Part shown: in pieces, positions 19,153-29,800 of the stretch | Layout: every line of letters starts with the position of its first letter | Position numbering within the stretch: position 1 is the stretch's first letter | Origin: Thecamonas trahens ATCC 50062 | Lineage: Eukaryota; Apusozoa; Apusomonadida; Apusomonadidae | Direction of reading: 5' to 3' | DNA length: 64,000 nt | Assembly: GCF_000142905.1 (NCBI RefSeq) | Contig: NW_013657670.1 | Location: 1-64,000, forward strand | The notes under the pieces: generated by a model | What the model saw: only the letters and a program-made list of their open reading frames with translations | Told to the model about the DNA's origin: nothing | Database searches by the model: none | Program-made: the position numbers and the translations under genes

Positions 19153-22100
19153 ATGTCGTCGAACCCGTCATTATCCGGGTCGCGGTCATTGTCGCGGACC
19201 CTCTCGCGGGCGCTGCTCACAGCGTCGGCGTCAGAGCTCTCCGAGGCTGGCGTGGGTGGAAGGGCCGAGGCGCCGGCGTTGTCGGAGCGGAGCGACCGCG
19301 AGCCTGGCTACAAGCACCTTCCTCCGGACGCACTGCCTCGGGCGGCCCCGCTGGATCGGCCGTATGAGCGCCCACTGGTCTCAATGGTCGACATGGACAC
19401 GCGACTGACGCGGTCCATGGCGACGCTGGTGCCCATCCATCCGCCGTCCGACTCGCCGTCGGCGCTCGCCCATCCGCCGCTCCGCAACGATCCGGCCGGT
19501 GGTGTGCTGCATCCGCTCCCGCGCGGAGCGCTCAAGGTCAATCCGGCGCGTGGCGTTCGCATCCTCGACCGCCCACCCAAGGTCAAGAGCAAGGTCGACC
19601 GCAAGCTCCGCGCGCGGGCGGCGTCGGCGGCCTCGTCGTCGCCGCACGCCGCCGCCCTCCACGACCTTGGCGCCGACCGCGAGTCGGCCAACTCGCGACT
19701 GCTGGCCTCAATGCGGGCCCGCGATCCGCTGCGTGCGCTGGTCAAAACCTCGTCGCTTCTCGACTTTCGCCGCGGCCGCCCGCACCTCGCCCGCGACCAG
19801 GCGAGGGCACTCTCGCGCCGCATGCGCCGGAGGCATCGCGCCGTCCACGGCAAACAGACCGACGGCGAGAGCTCCGACGAGCTCTCGTCGTCGTCGGTCG
19901 GATCTTCCTCTTCTTCCTCCTCCTTGTCGTCGTCGTCGTCGGCAACCGAGGCGTCAGCTAGCGCAGCGGCGGCGGCCGAGTCGGCAGGCCTCACACTCCA
20001 CGCCGCCATTGTCCACAACATCCTCCAGCAGCTTTCCAAGGACCAGCTGGCGTACGTTCAGCAAGTTTTTGCCGCTGCGCCCGACCAGGAGCTCTCGCGG
20101 CTGGAGTTTGTGGCTACACTTGAGGTGGCGCTCAACGCGTCGCCGCACTCGGGCGTCAACACCCTCGCCTCGGAGCAGCTGCACGACGCGGTCGTTGCCG
20201 AGCTATGCGAAGTCTTCAATCGCATCGATATTGGGTCGCGTGGCGTGGTCTCCTCGACCGAGTTCCTCGACTACGTTCTGCACTCGGGCGAGTCGCACCA
20301 GGTCATCGAGAGCCTCGGCATCACTGCGTACGCCACCACGCCCGAGTTGGTCATGCCGGAGCACGACGAGCAAATCACCCGCATCCGAGGCTTCTCGGCA
20401 CTCAACCACCTTGTGACCTGCCACAAGAACGGGCTGGCGTCGGTGTGGAACCCGGCCAACGGCACGCTTGTCCGCCGGCTCCGCGGTCACGAATCGTCTG
20501 TCCTCGACGTCGATCTCGTCCCGCCGTCCGACGACGTTCAAGTCCACCGGCTCGTCACCTCGTCCGTCGACCGGACCATCATCATGTGGGACGCGACGTC
20601 GTACTCAAAGCTCTCGCAGTGGCGAACCGACACGCCGCAGACCGCGCTCGCCTGGGCTGAGCCCATCCGCAAGCTCTTCTCTGGCGGCACCGACGGCCTC
20701 GTCAAGGCCTTTGACCTCAAGACCGCTGTCGACGAGATGGAGGTCTATCCCAAAGCCCACACCAATTGGATCACCGACCTTGCGTACATTGCGCCCATCG
20801 CCTCGCTTGTCTCGGCCTCGCTCGACGGCACCGTTGTGGTCTGGGACGTCGAGCGCGCACGCAAGCGCGTTGTCTTCACCGGCCACTCCAAGGCTGTCCA
20901 CGCCGTGGCCTTTGCCGAAAAGTCCAAGCTCGTTGTCTCGGGTGGCGTCGACCGCGACCTTTTGGTGTGGAACCCGTTCATGGACTCGGTCCTTCAGCGA
21001 ATGTCTGGCCACGACAAGCCGATCCTCTCCATTATCGCCATCCCTCACTCGCACGAGGTCATTTCCGCCGACATGGCCGGCAAGATCAGGGTCTGGGACA
21101 TCCGCCGTTTCCAATGCCTGCAGACGCTTGGCGGCCGCGGCTCGCCGCACTTTGTCCGCCCTTTTGAGTGTCTCACCTACTCGCCCAAGACGGCGTCCAT
21201 CATCACCGTCGGCCGCCGGTGGCTCATCTACCCCTCGCTTGGCGAGTCGGTCGACGACTCGGCCGCCAAGTTTCCTATTTCCACCCTCATCTACAACTCG
21301 GCCTTTGACAACATCCTTGTCGTTGCCGGCACCGAGGTCACCATCTGGGACGTGGCCACCGCGCGAGCCATTGCCACCTACTCGCATTTTTCCTCCTGCG
21401 AGATTGTCCTGCTGCGGCTCTCCCGCAACCAGCGCCAGGTCATTGTGGCCAATGCTCTCGGCGTCATATCGGTCTTCAACTACTCGACCGGTGCGCTTGT
21501 CCTCTCGTTCCAGGCCTTTGCCTGTGAGCTCCTCTCCTCCGAAATCTACTTTGGCGCCGGCAAGCCGGTCGAGTCCAAATACGACCCCATCACTCCGCCC
21601 GACTCCCTGCCCGAGACCGCCGTCCTCTCGTCGGCCTTTGCGCTCGACAACGTCTGCGACCTGTACCATGTCGGCCAGGACGCACTACTCCTCACCACCA
21701 CCCAGGGTTACATCCTCGTTTACGACATTTCCACACCCGGCGCTGAGCGGGTCATGTACACCCTGCACTCGTCAAACGAGTCGCAGCAGCACGATGTCTC
21801 GGCCTCGGCCTACTGCCCGCACGTCCGCATGTTTGCTTGCGGCGGCTCGGGCCTTGCCTTTCACATCTGGAAGATGGACACGTACTCGTCGTACCACACC
21901 AAGCGCATCGAGCGCGACATTACGGCCGCCTGCTTTGCCCACAACATGGACGCGTTCATCACCGCCGACACTGGCGCCCGCATCATCGTCTACTCGCTCG
22001 GCTCCTTCAACGCGCTCTCCACCATGCAGCTCGGCGCTGAGCTCAACATCAACAGCCTCACCTACTCGGCGGCGGCCAAGGTCCTCGTCTCCACCCACCA

Positions 22101-24171
22101 GGAAGCTGTCGACGGCCCGCTCCACGCCATGTCGTGGTCGCTCATCGAAATCGCCCGTGAGCTGTGGTACGCCGTTGAGGCCGCTGAGGATGTGCGGGCA
22201 CGGCGCGCCGCCCGCGCCGCATCGCGAGCCTCCCGCGCCCTTCCGGAGCTTCCGGGTGACTCGGCAGGGGGACCGCCGCCGCCGGCCACAACCACGCCGG
22301 CATACGCGGCGCTGGTGGCTGCCGACGAGTCCGATGCTCACGCCGACCTCGCACCGGTAGTTCTCTCGCAGGCGCAGGCGTACCTCCGCGGCCTCGACGA
22401 TGAGGTGGCGCGGGTGACCGGTGTGCCCAACGAGGCTGACGACGAGGCCGAGTCGGCGGCCGAGGCGCGCGCCCGCCACGAGGCTGCCGTCCGGGCGCGG
22501 GTTCAGCGGCTCGCGCGCGGGCGCGGCTTTGGCACCGGCTCGCGAGTTGAGGGCGGCTCGTCGGCCTCCCAGTCGTCGGCGAGCAAGCTCAACCGGGCCC
22601 GCTGCCTTCGGGTCACCGACGCCCTGCCGCTGCACGAGCTCCACGGCCGCAGCACACCCGACGACTACCGGAGGGTGGTCGACGAGCGGAGACGGCGGAA
22701 GCGCGCCAGCGCCATTCGCTTTCCGCGGCACGTCTCGGGCGATCGCAACCAAGTGCTCACCAACCTCAACGCCTTTACCATGCACGTCTGGCCAGGCTCG
22801 AACGAATACGTGACGGCGGTGGCAGTGTCGGAGCCAGTCCCGGCGCTGCTATTTGGCACCCAAAGCGGGCGGGTCAAAGCCTACTCTCCTTACGGCGAAT
22901 ACTACGGCGAGCTGCTGCTCAAGGTCGCCGACCCGGTGTGGGACTTTCCGCTCGACAAGCGCGAGCTCCTGCCGAAGCTTGACGAGGATGCCCACGAGGC
23001 GGTGCTGGTGGAAAAGGTGGCCGAGCTGACGTCGCCAAGTCGACGGCTCGCATCGCCGCTGCGGGCGGTCTCGGCCCCGCCACCGCGACTTGGAGCCGGC
23101 GAGTCTGACGACGAAGGGCAGAGCGATGGCGACAGGGGAAGCGCGGACGGGAGCGATGCGACCGGCTTTGTCACGCCCGCACAGCGCGGCGGGAGCCAGC
23201 CTCCGGGAGGCGGCGCCACCCTCGATGCCCAGTATGCGAGCCACAAGTCGATGCTTGACGGCGACGACGACGACGCCATGGCGGTGGTCATGGCGCTACA
23301 GCGACCGTCGAACCGCGGGCGGCGCAAAGTCGAGTACATGAAGGAGAAGGAGCGGTACATGGGCGCGCTCTCGCCGTTCTACAACGAGCTCAAGCGCTCG
23401 AGCTACCAGCCGCAGGTTGTCCGCCCGTTCTTCCTCCCCAAGTCGTCGACCAACGTTCGCCAGGACGCCATGATCCGCGGGCGCGAGTCGATGCGCTCGA
23501 CCAACTTTTGGCGCATGCGTCGCGAGGCCGAGGCCAAGCAGCACGTCATCGAGGCAAACCCGCTGTGGAAGGAGTACATGATGGCCAAGAAGCGGCGGGC
23601 GAGCTCACGCAACCAAGTCTACGTCCCCACCTTTGACGGCCGCGCCAAACGGCTCGAGGCCGACGCCGACAAGCCGTGGCGGACAAGCAAGGCGCAGCCG
23701 ACCGAGTCGGACTTTGGCCAGGAGAAGCGGACCGAGCTCCGCAAGCTCGCCGCAGCTGATCGGAAGCGGGCACAGGCCGAGGCCGAGGCCGCCATCCGTA
23801 GCGAGGAGGCGGGACGGAAGCGGGCGGCGGTGGCCAAGGCCGCCAAGGCCGCCAAGGCTGCACAAGCGCTGCGCAAAGCGTCGGGCTCCGCCGGTCGCCT
23901 TGCCCGCCCTCTCGACGCCGAGAGCCGCTCGCAGCTCACCCGTCAGAACACGCTCAAACGTCTGCAGCGGACACTCGGCGGCAGCCTCTCGTCGCTTAAC
24001 AAGCGCGAGTCACCCGGCATGTCATCGCGCCGGCTGCAGCTCAGCGGCAGTGGCGGCGGGCAGCACTCGGTGAGGGGCAAGCGGCGTGAGCAGCGAAGCC
24101 AGAGCCAAAAGGCGTCGCGGCGCATGTCGCGCCGCGGCGCGCAGTTTGCGGCTCTCAAGAACACGCCGTAG
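19153..24171 (+). CDS. Large EF-hand / WD40-repeat protein (WDR49/WDR64/EFCAB8-like)
   Basis: This single-exon gene encodes 1672 residues. Residues 1-300 are Ser/Arg-rich and disordered. An EF-hand-like pair precedes the propeller (about 300-385), including FNRIDIGSRGVVSSTEFLDY, a loop with Asp at position 1, Gly at 6 and Glu at 12 but weak at other ligand positions. From about 410 to 1010 there are about a dozen WD-type repeats (LVSASLDGTVVVWDVERAR, LVVSGGVDRDLLVWNPF, VISADMAGKIRVWDIRR), probably two propellers. A Ser/Ala-rich linker and a last propeller blade (VPALLFGTQSGRVKAYSPYGEYYGELLL) follow. The final 400 residues are basic and coiled-coil. The EF-hand plus tandem WD40 order is known from WDR49/WDR64/EFCAB8-type proteins, several linked to cilia; a flagellar role is inferred. 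Confidence 0.8.
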   Translation: MSSNPSLSGSRSLSRTLSRALLTASASELSEAGVGGRAEAPALSERSDREPGYKHLPPDALPRAAPLDRPYERPLVSMVDMDTRLTRSMATLVPIHPPSDSPSALAHPPLRNDPAGGVLHPLPRGALKVNPARGVRILDRPPKVKSKVDRKLRARAASAASSSPHAAALHDLGADRESANSRLLASMRARDPLRALVKTSSLLDFRRGRPHLARDQARALSRRMRRRHRAVHGKQTDGESSDELSSSSVGSSSSSSSLSSSSSATEASASAAAAAESAGLTLHAAIVHNILQQLSKDQLAYVQQVFAAAPDQELSRLEFVATLEVALNASPHSGVNTLASEQLHDAVVAELCEVFNRIDIGSRGVVSSTEFLDYVLHSGESHQVIESLGITAYATTPELVMPEHDEQITRIRGFSALNHLVTCHKNGLASVWNPANGTLVRRLRGHESSVLDVDLVPPSDDVQVHRLVTSSVDRTIIMWDATSYSKLSQWRTDTPQTALAWAEPIRKLFSGGTDGLVKAFDLKTAVDEMEVYPKAHTNWITDLAYIAPIASLVSASLDGTVVVWDVERARKRVVFTGHSKAVHAVAFAEKSKLVVSGGVDRDLLVWNPFMDSVLQRMSGHDKPILSIIAIPHSHEVISADMAGKIRVWDIRRFQCLQTLGGRGSPHFVRPFECLTYSPKTASIITVGRRWLIYPSLGESVDDSAAKFPISTLIYNSAFDNILVVAGTEVTIWDVATARAIATYSHFSSCEIVLLRLSRNQRQVIVANALGVISVFNYSTGALVLSFQAFACELLSSEIYFGAGKPVESKYDPITPPDSLPETAVLSSAFALDNVCDLYHVGQDALLLTTTQGYILVYDISTPGAERVMYTLHSSNESQQHDVSASAYCPHVRMFACGGSGLAFHIWKMDTYSSYHTKRIERDITAACFAHNMDAFITADTGARIIVYSLGSFNALSTMQLGAELNINSLTYSAAAKVLVSTHQEAVDGPLHAMSWSLIEIARELWYAVEAAEDVRARRAARAASRASRALPELPGDSAGGPPPPATTTPAYAALVAADESDAHADLAPVVLSQAQAYLRGLDDEVARVTGVPNEADDEAESAAEARARHEAAVRARVQRLARGRGFGTGSRVEGGSSASQSSASKLNRARCLRVTDALPLHELHGRSTPDDYRRVVDERRRRKRASAIRFPRHVSGDRNQVLTNLNAFTMHVWPGSNEYVTAVAVSEPVPALLFGTQSGRVKAYSPYGEYYGELLLKVADPVWDFPLDKRELLPKLDEDAHEAVLVEKVAELTSPSRRLASPLRAVSAPPPRLGAGESDDEGQSDGDRGSADGSDATGFVTPAQRGGSQPPGGGATLDAQYASHKSMLDGDDDDAMAVVMALQRPSNRGRRKVEYMKEKERYMGALSPFYNELKRSSYQPQVVRPFFLPKSSTNVRQDAMIRGRESMRSTNFWRMRREAEAKQHVIEANPLWKEYMMAKKRRASSRNQVYVPTFDGRAKRLEADADKPWRTSKAQPTESDFGQEKRTELRKLAAADRKRAQAEAEAAIRSEEAGRKRAAVAKAAKAAKAAQALRKASGSAGRLARPLDAESRSQLTRQNTLKRLQRTLGGSLSSLNKRESPGMSSRRLQLSGSGGGQHSVRGKRREQRSQSQKASRRMSRRGAQFAALKNTP

Positions 24172-24214
24172 CGCGTCATCCTCCCGCTTCAACCAAGCGC
24201 GAGCTGTGTATGAT

Positions 24215-24784
24215 TTACTTGTCGCCGCTACCACCGGCCAGCTCGTAGGCGGCAACCATGGACCACTCGGAATGGACGCCGGCAGTGTCCCACAGCTCGA
24301 GGCGCGAGACGGTGAACGACTCGCCATCGTGCTTGGGCCCGATGGCCGCAGCCATGCGCTCGCGGCTCTCAAGATCGATGTCTGCGTAAACAAGCGAGAG
24401 GTGCGGCATGTAGCCGGCGTACTTGTCGACGTCGGCGACGGCAAGAGCCGTCTTGGCCGTCTCAAAGGCCGCAAGGACGTCGGCGGTGGGATCGATGCGG
24501 AGAAAGACGCAGCGGAACATCGAGTCTGGCAGAACATCGACTCCGGTGACCACCATCTCATACGGTCCAACAGCAGCTGCAATGGCCTCGCATCCACGGC
24601 GGGCATCAGCTTCGGTCACACTCTCCGGCAGTCCGCCGAGCAGAGTAACGTGCGGCGGGAACGGCGGTGTGTTGACTTCGGCCGACGCTTCCACGATGGT
24701 TGCTGCAAAGCTCGCGGCAACCGGCTCGGGCGGGACGAGCCACAGCGAGTATCCGCTGAATGCTTGACCCGTGGGGCTGGACAT
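24215..24784 (-). CDS. 2H-superfamily cyclic nucleotide phosphodiesterase (CPDase-like)
   Basis: The 189-residue protein starts at ATG 24784. It has the two HxT/S motifs of the 2H phosphoesterase fold: HVT at 45-47 in FPPHVTLLGG and HLS at 128-130 in YMPHLSLVYAD. The spacing (83 residues) and total length match plant and yeast cyclic phosphodiesterases, which open ADP-ribose 1'',2''-cyclic phosphate made during tRNA splicing. N-terminal YSLWLVPPEP is also typical. Longer upstream frames run through the 36-bp minisatellite and are artefacts. It converges with the WD40 gene (43 bp between stops). Confidence 0.85.
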   Translation of the reverse strand: MSSPTGQAFSGYSLWLVPPEPVAASFAATIVEASAEVNTPPFPPHVTLLGGLPESVTEADARRGCEAIAAAVGPYEMVVTGVDVLPDSMFRCVFLRIDPTADVLAAFETAKTALAVADVDKYAGYMPHLSLVYADIDLESRERMAAAIGPKHDGESFTVSRLELWDTAGVHSEWSMVAAYELAGGSGDK

Positions 24785-24937
24785 GGAGAGAGAGAGAGAG
24801 AGAGAGTGTGTGTGTGAGAGAGGTGCGGCTCTGGCCTCTGCACGCACCTGATTCTGGCTGGCGACGACTGGGGTTGTGGCTGATGGCTGTTGGCGACAGG
24901 CAGGTGTGGGGAACGATTGCTGGCGACGACTGCTGGC

Positions 24938-25664
24938 GATGACCAACGAGACCTGATGACGATGATTGCTGGCGATGACCAACGAGACCTGATGACGATG
25001 ATTGCTGGCGATGACCGACGAGACCTGATGACGATGATTGCTGGCGATGACCAACGAGACCTGATGACGATGATTGCTGGCGATGACCGACGAGACCTGA
25101 TGACGATGATTGCTGGCGATGACCGACGAGACCTGATGACGATGATTGCTGGCGATGACCGACGAGACCTGATGACGATGATTGCTGGCGATGACCGACG
25201 AGACCTGATGACGATGATTGCTGGCGATGACCGACGAGACCTGATGACGATGATTGCTGGCGATGACCGACGAGACCTGATGACGATGATTGCTGGCGAT
25301 GACCGACGAGACCTGATGACGATGATTGCTGGCGATGACCGACGAGACCTGATGACGATGATTGCTGGCGATGACCAACGAGACCTGATGACGATGATTG
25401 CTGGCGATGACCGACGAGACCTGATGACGATGATTGCTGGCGATGACCGACGAGACCTGATGACGATGATTGCTGGCGATGACCAACGAGACCTGATGAC
25501 GATGATTGCTGGCGATGACCGACGAGACCTGATGACAATGATTGCTGGCGATGACCGACGAGACCTGATGACGATGATTGCTGGCGATGACCGACGAGAC
25601 CTGATGACGATGATTGTTGGCGATGACCGACGAGACCTGATGACGATGATTGCTGGCGATGACC
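24938..25664 (+). repeat. 36-bp minisatellite, 20 copies
   Basis: Twenty head-to-tail units of 36 bp, each built from GATGACC(A/G)ACGAGACC, TGATGACGATGA and TTGCTGGC, plus a partial unit. Units are nearly identical. The main variation is A or G at one position (5 copies with A, 15 with G), and one copy each has a G-to-A (near 25537) and a C-to-T (near 25617) change. Because 36 is a multiple of three and the unit lacks stops in several frames, long false open frames run through it on both strands. It lies between the divergently transcribed CPDase-like and P-domain genes, in their shared promoter region. Confidence 0.97.
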
Positions 25665-25819
25665 ATACCCGACGACTGCAGCCGATGGCCACAATCACTG
25701 TCCACAGCCGGTGACCATGACCGCAGGCCGATGACCACAGGCCCGACTCCCCTCCCTCCTCCTCCCTCCCTCCCTCCCCCCCCCTACCACCACCACACAC
25801 ACTGCACTCCAAACGGACC

Positions 25820-26796
25820 ATGGCCACAGGCTACCTCTCTACATCATCTGCATCTTTGTCGGTGACAGCAGAGTCGGTCGAGTCCACCAGCTCAGTCCGC
25901 GGGCGTCGGCAGCGGCGGCGCAAGTCGAGTCGGACAGAGGCGGATGACGGCGACGGATGGATGGAGGTGCGCAAGGCGGAGGAGATGGAAGGAATGGAGA
26001 ACGTCTCGCATGTCATCATCGACAAGACAGGAACGCTGACGTCGGCTCGGAACGAGGACGAGCCGCTGCGATCGGCAAGGAGGGCGGCGAGTGCCCTTCG
26101 ATCCGGCGCCTGTGGCAGCTGCCCGTCGGTGGTGGTGTGCGAGACGGGCGATGGTTGGGCAAGCACCATGGACGCAGGGCATGCTCTGGGCTTGTGGGAT
26201 GGCCATGATCCGAGCTGGATTCGTTGGACCTCGGACGATCTGCTGGATGCCGACGCTGCCGACCACGCCGTCGCTGAGGCGACCCACTGTCGCGCCGAGG
26301 CCGACGGGCGCATGCTGCTTGCCCTCGACGCCTCAATCTTTGACGTCCTAGCTCTCCGCGCCGCTCGCAAGTCACGAAGGAGGTTTGTTCGGCTACTGAA
26401 GCCAGACGCCTCTCTCGGCTCGCCCATCGTCGTCTGCTTCAACATGCTTCCGCGCCACAAGGAGCACCTCGTCGCCCTCATCAAGCGGTTTGACCCGGAC
26501 GCCTTTGTTGCTGCCTTTGTCGCCGACCCCACCTACGGCGCGACTCTGGCCGAAGCCGCAGACCTCGCCGTCGCCGTCGATCCGCATCTCACCCAGCCAA
26601 AGATCCCGCGCCCGCCCGGGTTCGACGACACCCTCGGTGTCTCGGCGGCGGTCGTCATTCCGTCTCTTGCCGGCCTCCCGCGGTGCTCAACTACGATCCG
26701 AGACAATGGGACACAGGCTCGTCGGCTGACTCGACTCTCTCCACCTCCACCTCTTCTTACTCGCTTGCTCGCCGCAGCGGCTGCTGCTGCGGCTGA
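25820..26796 (+). CDS. Orphan P-type ATPase P-domain protein (P4-like, reduced)
   Basis: The ATG at 25820 follows a C-rich tract. Residues 1-60 are Ser/Arg/Glu-rich. HVIIDKTGTLTSARNE then gives the phosphorylation signature of P-type ATPases, with Asp68. Further on, RMLLALDASIFDVLA and GSPIVVCFNMLPRHKEHLVALIKRF, then FVADPTYGATLAEAADLAVAV, parallel the P4-ATPase segments around 'DG', 'CCRVSPLQKA..V.LVK' and 'GDGANDVSMIQEADVGVGI'. The hinge GDGxND is lost. No transmembrane helices, TGES actuator or full nucleotide-binding domain are present. The frame continues to 27178 antisense to the neighbour's coding region. A 95-nt intron (26683-26777, long pyrimidine tract then CCGCAG) would instead end the gene at 26796, before the convergent stop at 26802; its donor is weak. 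It could be a decayed pseudogene or a repurposed P domain. Confidence 0.55.
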
Positions 26797-26801
26797 GCGC
26801 G

Positions 26802-29800
26802 CTACTGCTGGCCAAAAATCTCTGTTGTCGATGGCACGTGTACCGGCTTGGGCGGGAGCGCGCCAGGAGTGGTCGTTGGTCGCGACAGCGCTGCGCCGGC
26901 AAACCCGATTGGCGGCGGCGGCTTGGGCGGAAGGGTTGTGGTGTGGACAAATAGCCGCGGCGTGGCGGCCGCCACCGGCACATCCCCCGCTGCCAGCAGC
27001 TCCTCGGCGTCGGCCACGCCGACCGAGGTCGCGTCGGACTCGGCGCCGGCGCCAAAGTCGTACGCGGCAATGTCGGCATCTAGAGCTGCGTTCACTCCGT
27101 ACGCGGCCTCGGGCGGTTTGTGCGCGTCATCGTCATCGTCGCTTCCGGAGCAGACCGCGATCACAATGCCAAGAATGATGCATGCGAGGCAGATACCGGC
27201 CACTGCCGCCACCACCGCAATGAGCGTCATGTCGATGCCTCCGCCGCTCGGCGGCGATGCATTCGCCGCCACTCGGCCCGAAACCGGCGCCACCAGCACC
27301 GTCGCACTCACGCCGCCGCGCACAGCCACAGCGCCGAGGGCGTCCGTCAGCCGCGCCACAAACCGGATCTCGCGCACGCTATCGTCCGCTGCCGCGTACC
27401 CGGCCAGCACCTCCAGCGACACGCTGCCAGGCGCGCTGCCCACCGCCGCAGAGCTGTTGAGCGTCGTGCTACTGGCCACGTCTTCGACACTGACATCAAA
27501 CGCAAGGCTTCCGGTCCCGCCGATCGCATCAACAACGCTCACCACAACACTCTCGCCCACGGTACGAACGCCCGACCCGGCAACCTCGACTCTGGCGCTT
27601 GGCTGCGGATTGATCCGCACCGCCGCCAGCGTCGCCTGCCCCTGCGAACCGAGTGCGTCGCGTACTGTCACCGCTACGTCGACTTGGCCATCAGTCTCGG
27701 TCCCGGCCACCCACGCGCTTGACCGCCAGGCCGCACCTCGCTCTGCATCGCCGGTGACCAGCACCGCGCCGTCCACCGCCACGCTCGCGGCCAGCTCGCC
27801 AGTCCCGCCGTCGACGTCTGCCACCGCTCTTAGCTGCAGGCCAGCAGTCACTGCGCCGCCAACAATGTCGACGCCGGCCACAGTCTCGAGCCGCAGGCCC
27901 GTGATGCTCACCGGTGGCGCGATCGCCGCGCCAGGCGTCACAAACGAGAGCGATTGCGCGCCGTGCGCATCCGTGACGCTCAGCGCAAGCGCAACGAGCG
28001 ACGCGCGGTTGTACAGTGGCGGCGTCGCCGCAAAGTCGTAGCTGAAAATGAAGCTCTGCGGCGCGAGCTCAACCGCGGCCGCCGAGGCAACCAACACAGT
28101 GCCTGGCGCGCTGGCGTCGACAACGTCGACCACCGCGCTCATCAGCGGCGCAATGCCGTGAATGACGCTGGCCGAGAACGTAATCGTCACGCCAGCCGTG
28201 GTGTTGGCCAAGCTCGGCACCACAACGTCCACCAGCGGGCGCGGCACGATTGTGACGACACTTGAGGCGTTGACCAGCGGTGCGGTCCAGCCCGATGCGT
28301 CGACCACTGCACTGTGGAGCGTGTAGTCACCAACAGTGCTTGGAACGGGAACGAGGACGGTGGTTTCGGCAGCAGTAATCGGCACAATCGTGACAAGTCC
28401 GCGCTCCCCGTCCAGTCTCTCCAACCAGACACTGGCGTGGTATGGCGGCTGGCCGCCCGACGCACTTGCGATGGTGACCGAGAGCGGATCAGCACCGACC
28501 GACGTTATGTTGGCACGACCCGCCGACATACTTCCGGCAATTAGTGCCGGGTAGAGCGTGAGCGGGAGGAGGAGTGGGTGCCCAAGCCCACCGAGCGCGT
28601 CACGGGCGGTGATGCTGATGTTGGCAAAGGTGACAGATGCAACCGGGAGCGGGCCGACGGCGACAACGCCATCAGGCGAAAGGACCAGGCCCGGAAACGA
28701 GAACAGGACCACGCCGGATGGAAAGCTGATAATTGCTACATCGTACGTGAACTCGCTTGGAACTCCGTGGCCTCCCGACACGCTGCCAACCGTCAGATTG
28801 AGTAGCGCGCCCGAAGTCAGCGACTGGCTCGTCATGGACATGCCCGTTGTGTCTATCGTCGGGCGGAGCGCCAGCGAGAGGACCGACGACATGTTGGCGG
28901 GAATGTCGAGGACGGCGCCAACGCTGTCGACAACACGGACGTAAAAGACAACGTTGGAGCCGAGTGCGATGACGTCGGCATCGCTAAACGTCACAGCCAG
29001 ACCGGTAGCCGGCAGCGAGGCGATGGTCGAGTACAAAGTGGTGACGTTGCCTGCGCGCGGCTCGCTGGCCTGGGCATGAGCAACAATTGTGAGCGCAAAC
29101 GGCGGCGTGCCGCCACTAAACGCAACGGTGAGTGGCGCGGGAGTGCCTGCGGTGGTGCGTGTCGTGGTCCAGGTCGCCACAACCGGGTCGGGCGTAGCGG
29201 GCCCGCCGCCAGGACTGAGCGGGCGGTTGACAACCAGATTCGTGGCTAGCGCAAACATGGGCACGCCCAGCGCATCGGCGCCGGTCACCGACACATTGTA
29301 CACCTCCGGCACGGAAAGGGTAACGTCGGCAAGGAAGATCCAGTCAGCGGCAGCGGCAATGGAGTGGTGCGAGGTCCACACTGCCTCGCCTGATGGAAGT
29401 GCGATGACAAGGGTGGCGTTGATCGGGAGCACGCCGCCTGCTGTGAGGTAGGTGGAGACCACCGTGGAGACGTTTGCAGTGGTGGTGGCCGGGGTGAGTG
29501 CGGAGAACGCCGCCGGCGGAACGAGTTGCCACGCAGGCGAGACGACTGGCGCAGCTTCGGCTCCGCGGCCGTCCGTGATCGTGACCCGGAAGGCCCAGCT
29601 GGAGTAGGGAGCCCAGTGTGACGAGGGGACGACTGCGTTGTGGACAAGATCAAGCGGCGCAGGCGTCGGGCCGGCGATGGTGTACGAGGCGGTTGCAACT
29701 GTTGAGCCGTTTGAGAGCGAAACAAGCTCGATGGCGAGGTTGGCCGATGGGGTGTCGAAGACCAGCTGCGAGACGACCAGGCTTGCATTGGCCGAGTAGG

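Noticed and set aside
24938-25664. CRISPR-like array
   Set aside because: Units are contiguous with no unique spacers, and the context is eukaryotic.
24215-25827. Very long minus-strand frames (360-507 codons) and a 274-codon plus frame through 24890-25714
   Set aside because: They are translations of the 36-bp minisatellite, open because the unit is a multiple of three without stops. Only the CPDase part (24215-24784) is real.
26797-27178. C-terminal extension of the P-domain frame into Arg-rich sequence
   Set aside because: It is antisense to the conserved tail of the membrane protein and is Arg/Pro low complexity, typical of a shadow frame.
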